From: an uncultured Treponema sp.
Lineage (GTDB): Bacteria > Spirochaetota > Spirochaetia > Treponematales > Treponemataceae
NCBI GenBank assembly: GCA_937900125.1
Contig: CALCEK010000252.1
Span: 1-10,559 of the forward strand
Length of the DNA stretch: 10,559 nt
Direction of reading: 5' to 3'
In this document: piece by piece, positions 1-6,817 of the stretch
How the letters are laid out: each line of letters begins with the position of its first letter
Numbering within the stretch: position 1 is the first letter of the stretch
Program-made: the position numbers and the translations under genes
The notes under the pieces: generated by a model
Told to the model about the DNA's origin: nothing
The model's database searches: none
What the model saw: only the letters and a program-made list of their open reading frames with translations

Positions 1-704
1 TATGTTCCGCCCTTTGCAACTGGGAAGAATGTATCAATCAAACGAACTTTTGTAAGCATTGGTTCATCTGGATTCAATCGTTCTGCATAACAAGAAACTG
101 CTCTTTTTACAGGCCATTTAAAACTCATGCAAATTTCATGATTTTTTCCTTTTTCGTCAACAAGTGTTGCAATTGTATCATGAATTTTATAATTTCCCGC
201 AGAAGCAAGTTTTTTGATAGTATAAGTTCCCAAAAATCCGTAAGGCACTTGAATTTTGTGAGTGAATGGTCCTTCTGGAACAGTTCCAACGGCATCTCCT
301 GCAACAACTTTGTCTCCAACAGTTGCCGTTGGTGTAAACTCCCACTCTTTTTCTTCGTCAAGCGCAGGAAGATAAACGCCTCGTTCCAAAAAATAGCCAG
401 ACTGCTCTGCAAGCAACGGCAATGGATTTTGCAAACCATCGTACACTTGCCCAAGAAGTCCAGGGCCAACTTCAACACTCAACAAATCACCAGTGAATTC
501 CACTTTACAATCCGTGGAAATCCCTTTCGTCATTTCATAAATCTGCATTTGAGCGGTATTGCCTCTGATGCGGATAACTTCTCCCTTTAGGCTTTTTCCG
601 TCAACTTTTACGTAGCCTACTTCGTTCAAAGAAACCTTTCCATCAAATTCTACAGAAACCATGTTTCCGTTGACGGCAACGACCTTGCCTTTTGTATCAG
701 TCAT
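1..704 (-). CDS. atpA: V-type ATP synthase subunit A, N-terminal part (runs off the left edge)
   Basis: This is the catalytic, nucleotide-binding subunit of the V1/A1 head, which couples ATP hydrolysis or synthesis to ion flow through the membrane ring. I translated 234 residues from the ATG at 704. Residues 1-70 form the beta-barrel typical of the subunit. The family signature GYFLERGVYLPALD lies at about 103-116, followed by the bulge region specific to A subunits (about 117-190). The visible part ends in FFPVAKGGT, which in this family comes directly before the GPFGxGKT P-loop, so the Walker motifs lie just outside the window. The start overlaps the stop of the DUF2764 gene as ATGA, and a GGAG site sits 7 bases upstream, so coupled translation is likely. 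The family usually has about 580-590 residues, so about 40 percent is visible. The 3' truncation is caused by the window edge, and no frameshift was seen. Confidence 0.96.
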   Translation of the reverse strand, partial: MTDTKGKVVAVNGNMVSVEFDGKVSLNEVGYVKVDGKSLKGEVIRIRGNTAQMQIYEMTKGISTDCKVEFTGDLLSVEVGPGLLGQVYDGLQNPLPLLAEQSGYFLERGVYLPALDEEKEWEFTPTATVGDKVVAGDAVGTVPEGPFTHKIQVPYGFLGTYTIKKLASAGNYKIHDTIATLVDEKGKNHEICMSFKWPVKRAVSCYAERLNPDEPMLTKVRLIDTFFPVAKGGT

Positions 705-1249
705 TTCTTTTCTCCAAGAATTTCTTCATAAATTTTGTGGTAGGATTCCAACCCCAAATCTCTATTGAATCGCTTCATACGTTCAGTAAGCATCAAGCGT
801 AATCCATAACTATAAACTGCGTCAACACTGAACATATCTAGCGGAGTTAATTTGTCAAGAACATCTAGTCTATAGGTATTCAAAAATTGTTCAGCAGATA
901 AAGGACTATCCATACCTGTAGCAGTTCTTGCAGCTTGAACAACCTCTCCGTCAGTTATGATAGGAATGTCTTTTGCATCCTTTTTCATCTTTAGCGCACG
1001 AACTTGTGCTAATGCAAAACGCAGATTGCGTTCTTTAGCATACCATTCGTCAAGGAAACGAGAACCTGTTTCAACTGTTTCGCGTGGTGGCTCTAGCGAT
1101 AAATCCTTTGCAATCGCCGCAGCTTTTTCTGACATAAAGCGACAACACAAATCTTTAAAATATTCCGTTGTAATCGGAAGTTTTGCGTTGTTATCGCTTG
1201 AAAGAGAAAATGCTGGCAACTGCGAAACTAGATAATAGAGATGTTCCAC
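701..1249 (-). CDS. DUF2764 family protein of the V-ATPase operon
   Basis: This 182-residue protein has no known biochemical function. Genes of this family (DUF2764) sit between atpE and atpA in V-ATPase operons of spirochaetes, chlamydiae and Bacteroidetes, exactly as here. The N-terminus (residues 5-16, YYLVSQLPAFSL) matches the usual family opening. A helical block rich in Arg and Lys follows at about 65-90 (DEWYAKERNLRFALAQVRA), and another conserved block lies at about 128-165 (LDKLTPLDMFSVDAVYSYGL). No signal peptide or membrane segment is visible, so the protein is probably cytosolic. The start is GTG at 1249 and shares one base with the atpE stop (TAG). Its ribosome site lies inside atpE, and its own stop overlaps the atpA start, so translation is coupled on both sides. 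A structural or assembly role in the V1 sector or stalk is inferred from context only. Confidence 0.88.
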   Translation of the reverse strand: MEHLYYLVSQLPAFSLSSDNNAKLPITTEYFKDLCCRFMSEKAAAIAKDLSLEPPRETVETGSRFLDEWYAKERNLRFALAQVRALKMKKDAKDIPIITDGEVVQAARTATGMDSPLSAEQFLNTYRLDVLDKLTPLDMFSVDAVYSYGLRLMLTERMKRFNRDLGLESYHKIYEEILGEKK

Positions 1250-1992
1250 TATTTCTTTCCCTTTGTAGCTGTAGTCTTTTTTGTTGTAGTTGAACGAACA
1301 CGAGGTTTTTTTACAACAACTTCCTCTTCGACGGCTTCTTCAACAACTGGTTCTTCCTCATCGATGTGTTCAGAAGGAATCCCCTCCGCTGCATTTTTCA
1401 TAAGTTGCGCAACACGCGGATTCAAATAGGCACTGAATAAATCAGCAACTTCTTCTGCACTAAAGTCGTAAAAAGCACTTCCGTCTTTTGTTCCGATTCT
1501 AAATCCTGATGAGAGCGAAGAATCAGACTTAATTTCAAGTCCTTTAGAGATTTGAGATTTTAAAGTTATTTTAAGACTTGCTTCAAGTGCTTTTAAATCT
1601 TTTGGCGATAACAAAACCGAAATATCATTAGTTTCTGTGTTTGTAGCCCAAGCTTTTACGGTTTCTGGAACAAGTTTCTTTAAAACATCTTTGTCCAAAA
1701 CTTTTTCTGTCTCTGAAACAATAAGCGCAGATAGTTCTTTGTTAATGCCATCTCTAAACGAGATAATCAAGTTTCGTCCAGCCTGAGTAATTGCATCTTC
1801 GCTGGCCTTTTCCATTCGCTCTGTTTCAACTTTTGCATTTTTTATAATGCCGTCAGCCTTTTCTTCTGCCTCTTTTACTATAGTGGCAGCTTTTGCCTCT
1901 GCTTCAGAAATTATTTTCTGAGCAGCGGTTTCTGCACTGGCAACCCCATCTCTTTTGATCTTATCGATCAGTTCTTGTAACTGGACGTCCAT
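1249..1992 (-). CDS. atpE: V-type ATP synthase subunit E with a charged C-terminal tail
   Basis: Subunit E forms part of the peripheral stalk that holds the catalytic head still relative to the membrane ring. The 247-residue product starts with a long helix rich in Ala, Glu and Lys (about 1-85, for example AETAAQKIISEAEAKAATIV), which is the usual stalk coiled coil. A globular C-terminal domain follows at about 90-205, with the family-like segment SSGFRIGTKDGSAFYDFS near residue 165-180. It is longer than most subunit E proteins (about 185-210 residues). The excess is a tail from about 207: first strongly acidic (DEEEPVVEEAVEEEVVV), then basic and Thr/Lys-rich to the end. The start at 1992 is well supported by GAGAGG with 5 bases between it and the ATG. 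This is the first ATPase gene here, so the operon promoter probably lies upstream in the 54-bp gap or within galM. Confidence 0.93.
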   Translation of the reverse strand: MDVQLQELIDKIKRDGVASAETAAQKIISEAEAKAATIVKEAEEKADGIIKNAKVETERMEKASEDAITQAGRNLIISFRDGINKELSALIVSETEKVLDKDVLKKLVPETVKAWATNTETNDISVLLSPKDLKALEASLKITLKSQISKGLEIKSDSSLSSGFRIGTKDGSAFYDFSAEEVADLFSAYLNPRVAQLMKNAAEGIPSEHIDEEEPVVEEAVEEEVVVKKPRVRSTTTKKTTATKGKK

Positions 1993-2008
1993 TGTGACCT
2001 CTCTGTGT

Positions 2009-2049
2009 AAAAAATAAATACCTAAACACTCTACAAAATAAAGCGTTTA
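2009..2049 (-). terminator. Weak hairpin plus T-run between galM and atpE (possible attenuator or terminator)
   Basis: On the minus strand an 8-bp stem (arms 2042-2049 and 2023-2030, one G-U pair) overlaps the galM stop codon. It has an 11-base loop and is followed, after about 8 bases, by a T-rich stretch containing six Ts (2014-2009). The stem is AT-rich and the T-run does not follow directly, so this is a poor intrinsic terminator and may be chance. The gap also presumably carries the ATPase operon promoter, but I see no convincing -35/-10 pair in it. Confidence 0.22.
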
Positions 2050-3087
2050 AAATCCAAAACAATATTGTGTAATATGATGATATTCTTGTCCAGCATTTAA
2101 AATACAAGACGGAAAATCTTCACGATTTGGAGAATCGGGGAAAAATTCAGTTTCAAGGCAAAAAGCGTCGTGTTTATGGTAAGTAAAACCATTTTTTCCC
2201 TTTGCTCCTTCAATAAAATTCCCTGTATAAAGTTGAACACCAGGTAATGTTGTTTTTACAACCATTGTTCTTCCAGACACTGGTTCTTTCACAGTTGCTA
2301 TAGTTCTTAAAGTTCCGTCAGAAACATAATCAGTCTGGCAAAAACAGTGGTCATATCCGCCTACTGTTTTTTCAATATCTTTACCAATGGTTTTTGGTGT
2401 AGTGAAATCAAATGCAGTTCCTTTTACAGGAAGTTTTTTTGTTGGAATTAGGTTTTTGTCAACTTCAATGTAAGAATCACAATTCATTTGTAATTCATGG
2501 TCACAAATAGTTCCTCCCATATAGCCTTTTAAGTTAAAATAGGCATGATTTGTAAGATTTATAGGAGTTTTTTTATCGCAAATAGCTTTATAATCAAGCG
2601 TTAAAACGTTATTTTCATCGAGTGTATAAGTTACAGTTACGTCCATTGTTCCTGGAAAATGTTGCTCGCCATCTTTGGATTGTCTAAAAAATCGAACGCC
2701 AAGTCCCGTTTCTGTTTGAACTGGAGCAACTTCCCAAACTTTCTTTTCCCATCGGTCAAATCCACCATGGAGCATATTTTCACCATCATTTTTGTCTAGC
2801 GAATAAGATGTACCATCTAAAACAAAAGATGCTCCGCCAATTCGATTTGCAAACCGCCCTACTACAACTCCATAAGATGAATTGTCATTTACAAAACCAT
2901 CGAGTGTACTATATCCAAGCAAAACGTCAACATCGCCAGGCAAAACAATGCTTGTAAGTGTGCAACCATAGTCACTTACGGAAACAGACATTTTCTTATT
3001 TGAAATAGTAAACAGATTAACTTTTTTTCCATTTGAAAGTGTTCCAAAACACGTTTCAGTTCGTTTCAATTCTGCCATATTATCCAT
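2047..3087 (-). CDS. galM: Aldose 1-epimerase (mutarotase)
   Basis: It interconverts alpha and beta anomers of glucose or galactose in the cytosol, feeding the Leloir pathway and sugar phosphorylation. The 346 residues match the normal family length and all hallmarks are present: GRFANRI (77-83), MLHGG with H107, NLTNHAYFNL with the probable catalytic acid H181 (177-186), YDH with substrate-binding D246, and CLETEFFPDSPN with the catalytic base E312. No signal peptide is visible. Two starts are possible: ATG at 3087, or ATG at 3078 (M4, giving MAELKRTE). Neither has a strong Shine-Dalgarno site; GGATA precedes M4 closely. The gene starts 12 bp after the 204-residue coiled-coil gene, so it may be read from the flagellar operon. 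A good promoter-like sequence overlaps the first ATG, however, and would favour M4. A metabolic gene between motility and ATPase genes suggests chance adjacency, not shared function. Confidence 0.95.
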   Translation of the reverse strand: MDNMAELKRTETCFGTLSNGKKVNLFTISNKKMSVSVSDYGCTLTSIVLPGDVDVLLGYSTLDGFVNDNSSYGVVVGRFANRIGGASFVLDGTSYSLDKNDGENMLHGGFDRWEKKVWEVAPVQTETGLGVRFFRQSKDGEQHFPGTMDVTVTYTLDENNVLTLDYKAICDKKTPINLTNHAYFNLKGYMGGTICDHELQMNCDSYIEVDKNLIPTKKLPVKGTAFDFTTPKTIGKDIEKTVGGYDHCFCQTDYVSDGTLRTIATVKEPVSGRTMVVKTTLPGVQLYTGNFIEGAKGKNGFTYHKHDAFCLETEFFPDSPNREDFPSCILNAGQEYHHITQYCFGF

Positions 3088-3113
3088 TATATCGTGTTTT
3101 TACGAAAATTCAA
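3086..3113 (-). promoter_or_regulatory. Possible sigma-70-type promoter at the galM start
   Basis: On the minus strand TTGAAT (3113-3108) is followed after 16 bases by a perfect TATAAT (3091-3086). The -35 lies in the last codons of the upstream gene and the -10 overlaps the first possible galM ATG. Transcription from it would start around 3080, which would exclude M1 and give a leaderless or near-leaderless mRNA using M4. In AT-rich DNA such matches also occur by chance. Confidence 0.35.
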
Positions 3114-3714
3114 GTGTAAATTTAACTTCTTGCGTACTTCTTCCTAAAGTTGAAGCAATTTCTTCAACAGTCATTCCATGAAGAGAAAGTTCTTTTACCT
3201 GCTCTTTGTAGTCTTTTGTAATGACAAGCTCTTCTTTTGCCTTTGAAACAGGATCGTCTTGATTTTGGCTCTTTTTGGGTGCATCGGATTTTTTTGTATT
3301 CGCGGATTTTGTAGGCGTTTTTTTTGATTTTTGTTGCTCGCGAATATATTTTTGTTCGGGTAAAAGTGCGCCACTAGAAATTGCGGTGATTTTTTCTTGA
3401 AAAACTTTATTTTCTTCAGCTTGTTTTATTTCGCGCTCAAGAGTTAAAAGTCTTCGTTCTGCTTCTGATGTGAGTTCTTTTAATCGTTTTTCAACTTCGC
3501 TAGTTTCTTCCCTTAAACTGCGCCTTGCTTCTGCAACAAGCGTTATATTCCTATCGGTATTAGCGTTAATTTCTCTGAGAACTGAATTTAATTCTTCTTT
3601 TGCGCGATTTAAGATTTCATCTGTTGAAAAAACATTTTTAAATCGAATGAGAACAGCAACCCACATTATCACATTAAAAAGGCAAAGAAGGATGGCTGTT
3701 ACGATTGCAGGCAT
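3100..3714 (-). CDS. Membrane-anchored coiled-coil protein with C-terminal HTH-like domain, SwrB-like
   Basis: No enzyme family is recognised in these 204 residues, but the layout is clear. One N-terminal membrane segment (about 4-24) is followed by RFKNVF. A long charged coiled coil spans about 32-112, with heptad-like Glu/Arg/Leu spacing. A Lys/Ser/Gln-rich linker spans about 125-155. A small C-terminal helical domain (about 166-203) contains LHGMTVEEIASTLGRSTQEV, which reads like a helix-turn-helix of the type that ends SwrB or DUF6115 proteins of Firmicutes. In Bacillus subtilis, swrB lies directly after sigD at the end of the fla/che operon and activates the flagellar export apparatus. 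Here the gene lies three genes downstream of the sigma factor. The start at 3714 has GGGGGT 6 bases upstream, and the gap to the preceding gene is 3 bp. The SwrB relation is inferred from architecture and position, without alignment. Confidence 0.8.
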   Translation of the reverse strand: MPAIVTAILLCLFNVIMWVAVLIRFKNVFSTDEILNRAKEELNSVLREINANTDRNITLVAEARRSLREETSEVEKRLKELTSEAERRLLTLEREIKQAEENKVFQEKITAISSGALLPEQKYIREQQKSKKTPTKSANTKKSDAPKKSQNQDDPVSKAKEELVITKDYKEQVKELSLHGMTVEEIASTLGRSTQEVKFTLEFS

Positions 3715-3717
3715 TTT

Positions 3718-4050
3718 TTACCCCCGAATATCAATGTGCTGTCCAAGTTTAGGGTCGGTAAATTCCATTTGAGTGTACGATTCGTCTTCTTGAGAATCGT
3801 CTTTGTTTTTTTCACCTTTTGAAAAAGCGTAAGATGAATTGTTTCCTGAACCATCTTTTTTAATTCCTGCGGCAGAAGACTGCTCTTTTGTTTCTTTTAC
3901 AGTTTTTGACTTTTGCAATTCTTCTGAAGAAAGCTTTTCTTGCCGTTGTTGCGCTGCTAGTTGAGAAACTTGATTTTGAGAAGCTGCATATTTTGCAACT
4001 TTGTCCATTTGTGTGTAGATTGTAGACAAATCAATCGGTTGTAAGCCCAT
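3718..4050 (-). CDS. Small hypothetical protein of the spirochaete flagellar locus
   Basis: This 110-residue protein is not assigned to a named family. The N-terminus MGLQPIDLSTIYTQMDKVAK is predicted to form an amphipathic helix that continues to about residue 47. The middle (about 48-90) is Lys/Ser/Gly/Asp-rich and probably disordered. The end closes with a compact motif DPKLGQHIDIRG (99-110). It has no membrane segment, signal peptide or cysteine. Ordered ends joined by a disordered centre suggest an adaptor or chaperone-like role. The ATG at 4050 lies inside fapA (20-bp overlap) with AGAGGA 4 bases upstream, so translation is probably coupled to fapA. The gene for the coiled-coil protein follows after 3 bp. 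Context points to motility, but the function is unknown. A later start at M15 is less likely because it lacks a ribosome site and would lose the opening helix. Confidence 0.78.
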   Translation of the reverse strand: MGLQPIDLSTIYTQMDKVAKYAASQNQVSQLAAQQRQEKLSSEELQKSKTVKETKEQSSAAGIKKDGSGNNSSYAFSKGEKNKDDSQEDESYTQMEFTDPKLGQHIDIRG

Positions 4051-6004
4051 CTGGTCCTCTTACGTTTTCTGTAACCTGATTTTGGTCATATTTTCCGCGG
4101 CGAACAAAGTGATTTTCATAATAGAAAGTAACAGCTTTGCAGTCGCTTTTTATTTCATCTTTTTCATCGCGAACATAAATTTTTGTTCCTGCGTACACCG
4201 TGCCACTTGCGTTTACCTTTCCGACAACTTTCAATTCACGAAGTCTTGCTTCAATTTCATTGATTTCTTCGGTCATGGTTTCGCTTTGGTCAGTAATTTC
4301 ACCTTTACGCGCCATTAGTTTTGCAAGGTTTTCTTCCTTTTCTTTTGGCAAAGACCTACGAATTTGCTTTTGATTTTCAAGAGTCGAAATATTTAGGTCA
4401 ACTTCTTCTAGTTCTTTTACAAGTGTTGCTTGTTGTTCCTGTAATTCAAGAAGCCTTTGCTTTGCTTTAGGGTCAAAACCTACTTCCAAAACAGTTTCCG
4501 TTCCACCACCAGGAGAACCGATGTTTTTTGCAGAAATTTCTTCGGTTGCAAACAAGTGTCCGCCGATAATTTGGGCGCGTTTTCCTTTTAAGATGATTTT
4601 TTTCATGGCGGTAACTTCTGAATTCATAATGTTATCGTTTACCACTATATTTTCGCCAGCTTCAACTTTTGCATTTTGAATAAATCGCGCCCATACTGAT
4701 TTTGGTGTTGAGATAAAGCCTTCATCGCGTCCCATAACACCTTGCGAAATAACAATATCGCCTTCCGCTTCAATTCGGCAATTTCCAACAGAACCATGAA
4801 CTTCTATATTTCCGTCTGCTTTAATGTTAAATCCGTCATCAACATTTCCGAGACAAATAACGGTTCCCATAAAGTTGATATTTCCAGTTTTGATATTTAC
4901 GTCCTTAACCTCGTAAATTTCTTCGACTGTGATTTTGCCATTGACGAGCATAACTTGCCCGCTTTTTTCTGCAATGACGGTACAACCATCTGTGTCAACT
5001 TTTACATTTTCTCCCAGCGGAATTGGTATGTCTTTTCCATTTTTGGCTTCAAGATAACGCCCCTTTATTGTTTTTCCATTTTTGCCACGCTGAGGAAGCA
5101 TTTTTTGCGCAAGCGGCTGACCAGCAACAACGTTTTGTATGAGGTTTAATTCCTTAAAATCAACTTGTCCCGTATCTGTTTCTTTCATTTTGAGTTTAGA
5201 ACGGTCTGTTTCAAAATTGTACGCAATATATGCATCGCGTCCGTCAACGGGCATAATTGCCGCTGCAACTTGGAACGGGGTGTTATAAACAGGGGTATCA
5301 ACAAATTCGCTGATTTTATCTTCTTGGATTCCCGCAACAACGCCTTGTGAACGGAGAGCCTGCCGAATCGCATCTGGAGAAATTTCACTTCCGCTCATAT
5401 TGTCTGGAGGAGACACTGTTATGGTTGCAAACATTTCGTCTTTGTCAACTTCAACACCCATAACTGCATCAGCTCCCTTATTATGCTGATACGTTCCAAT
5501 TTCGTTGTATTCTTCTTCCGTGCCTTCTATGCAGAGTTTTTTTATCAACTCTTCGTCCAAAGTATTTGTATCGTTTCTGCGAGCGGTTGTTATAACTTCT
5601 CCAAAAGCAACAGGTTTTCCATTCCCAACAGGAAGAATCACCTTTAGGTAAATGCCTTCGGCAAAACGATGAACATAGAAAATTCCATCTGTATCCACAA
5701 TTTTGGCTTCTTCTTGCATTTCTTCGTCTGCAAGAATATCTTGATTTGCGGCTTTCTTCTTTTTGATGAATTGAGGATTTTCGTATATGCGCAATTTCCA
5801 AGGCTTTTTTGCAAGCCCTAAAGTTCCTTTAAAGCCTTTTTGCTGAACTTCGTATTCCAGATTAGAAACGTTTGTGTTTAACTGTAATGCCGCGTCCGCA
5901 AGACATTCATCTATAGAATCTGCAATAACTTCGATAGAGTCTATACTTTTGTCTAGTGAAAGGCGTTCGCCTAAATCTAAACGCAATTTGTCTAGTGTTA
6001 CCAT
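4031..6004 (-). CDS. fapA: FapA family (DUF342) flagellar assembly protein
   Basis: FapA/DUF342 proteins support flagellar assembly and polar placement; the Vibrio vulnificus member is bound by the PTS protein EIIA-Glc. This 657-residue copy is full length. Residues about 22-75 look like a Jag-N/KH-associated module (SIDECLADAAL, then GFKGTLGLAKKPWKLRIY). A DUF342 core starts near 185. A right-handed beta-helix with repeating hydrophobic/Gly steps lies at about 360-500, including GNVDDGFNIKADGNIEVHGS and the family hallmark GSPGGGTETVLEVGFDPKA (496-514). A long coiled coil (about 515-592) follows, and then a return to beta structure with GTVYAGTKIYV (601-611). No membrane segment was seen. 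The start at 6004 has GGGGC 4-5 bases upstream and lies 9 bp after the sigma factor gene. The last 20 bases overlap the next gene. It is likely co-transcribed with the sigma factor. Confidence 0.9.
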   Translation of the reverse strand: MVTLDKLRLDLGERLSLDKSIDSIEVIADSIDECLADAALQLNTNVSNLEYEVQQKGFKGTLGLAKKPWKLRIYENPQFIKKKKAANQDILADEEMQEEAKIVDTDGIFYVHRFAEGIYLKVILPVGNGKPVAFGEVITTARRNDTNTLDEELIKKLCIEGTEEEYNEIGTYQHNKGADAVMGVEVDKDEMFATITVSPPDNMSGSEISPDAIRQALRSQGVVAGIQEDKISEFVDTPVYNTPFQVAAAIMPVDGRDAYIAYNFETDRSKLKMKETDTGQVDFKELNLIQNVVAGQPLAQKMLPQRGKNGKTIKGRYLEAKNGKDIPIPLGENVKVDTDGCTVIAEKSGQVMLVNGKITVEEIYEVKDVNIKTGNINFMGTVICLGNVDDGFNIKADGNIEVHGSVGNCRIEAEGDIVISQGVMGRDEGFISTPKSVWARFIQNAKVEAGENIVVNDNIMNSEVTAMKKIILKGKRAQIIGGHLFATEEISAKNIGSPGGGTETVLEVGFDPKAKQRLLELQEQQATLVKELEEVDLNISTLENQKQIRRSLPKEKEENLAKLMARKGEITDQSETMTEEINEIEARLRELKVVGKVNASGTVYAGTKIYVRDEKDEIKSDCKAVTFYYENHFVRRGKYDQNQVTENVRGPDGLTTD

Positions 6005-6013
6005 TTTTGCCCC

Positions 6014-6802
6014 TTAAAAAATGCCTTTTCTAAGGCTAGTGAGCTTTGCTCTAAGGCGCATATTTGCCTTTGTGTGCAATTGACTGATTCGACTTTCGCT
6101 TACGTTTAAAACTTGCCCAATTTCTCTGAATGTTAAATCTTCATTATAATAGAGGACAATAACCATTTTTTCATTTTTGGGGAGTTCATTGATTGCTTGT
6201 ATAATTACTTTTCTGATTTCTTCGCGTTCAACAATTACATCTGGATTTAGGCTACTTGGGGATTCAATGTTATCTCCAATTGACATGTGGTCGCTATCAT
6301 CACCTGAATACCAAACGTCATTTAAAGAAAGCACACTTGTTCCGCTCACTTTCATAATTGTAGTTTGATATTCATTTTCTGTCATTCCCATAGCTTTTGC
6401 AACTTCGGAATCGGTGGCAGTTCTGCCGAGTTTTGCCTCCAAATCAACTATGGTGTCTTCGATTTCCCGCGATTTTTGCCGAACAGAACGAGGAACCCAA
6501 TCAAGTTCCCGCAATTCATCAAAAATAGCACCACGAATTCGGGTAACAGCATAAGTTTTAAATTTTACATTTTTGTCAGGGTCAAATTTATTTATGGCAT
6601 CAAGCAAACCGAACTGCCCAAAACCTACCAAATCATCAAATTCAACGCTATCGGGCATCCCCGTTGAAACCTTCCCCGCTACATATTTAACCAACGGCAT
6701 ATATTGGCGAATAAATTTGTCGCGGATAGCAGGTGAACGAGTCTTTTTAAATTCATGCCATAATTCGTCTTCTGTTTTTTCATCTATAAGCGGAGTTGCC
6801 AT
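6014..6802 (-). CDS. fliA: Flagellar sigma factor, sigma-28 type (FliA/WhiG/SigD)
   Basis: This 262-residue alternative sigma factor directs RNA polymerase to late flagellar and chemotaxis promoters. Length and regions fit FliA/WhiG. Region 2 (about 26-98) contains FDDLVGFGQFGLLDAINKFD and the -10-reading segment FKTYAVTRIRGAIFDELREL (81-100). It is followed by the very typical DWVPRSVR (101-108). Region 3 spans about 109-165. Region 4 (about 195-255) ends with a helix-turn-helix LTFREIGQVLNVSESRISQL (223-242) for -35 contact. In spirochaete genomes it is often named whiG or fliA. The start at 6802 has AAGAAGGG about 8 bases upstream, and the gap to the preceding gene is 15 bp. No anti-sigma factor (flgM) gene is seen in this window. 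I found no sigma-28 promoter sequence before any gene here, so the operon probably depends on the housekeeping sigma factor. Confidence 0.94.
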   Translation of the reverse strand: MATPLIDEKTEDELWHEFKKTRSPAIRDKFIRQYMPLVKYVAGKVSTGMPDSVEFDDLVGFGQFGLLDAINKFDPDKNVKFKTYAVTRIRGAIFDELRELDWVPRSVRQKSREIEDTIVDLEAKLGRTATDSEVAKAMGMTENEYQTTIMKVSGTSVLSLNDVWYSGDDSDHMSIGDNIESPSSLNPDVIVEREEIRKVIIQAINELPKNEKMVIVLYYNEDLTFREIGQVLNVSESRISQLHTKANMRLRAKLTSLRKGIF

Positions 6803-6817
6803 TCCTTACACCCTTCT

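Noticed and set aside
138..590. 150-residue plus-strand reading frame opposite atpA
   Set aside because: It is antisense to clear atpA coding sequence, has a Phe/Ser/Asn-rich composition typical of shadow frames, and has no ribosome site or recognisable domain.
1249..1360. Repetitive Thr/Lys/Glu codons at the end of atpE as a DNA repeat or phase-variable tract
   Set aside because: The tract is compositional, with mixed codons and no exact repeat unit or long homopolymer, so slippage is not indicated.
4742..5149. 135-residue plus-strand reading frame opposite fapA
   Set aside because: The beta-helix repeats of fapA on the other strand explain the open frame. Its product is Phe/Asn-rich without any domain.
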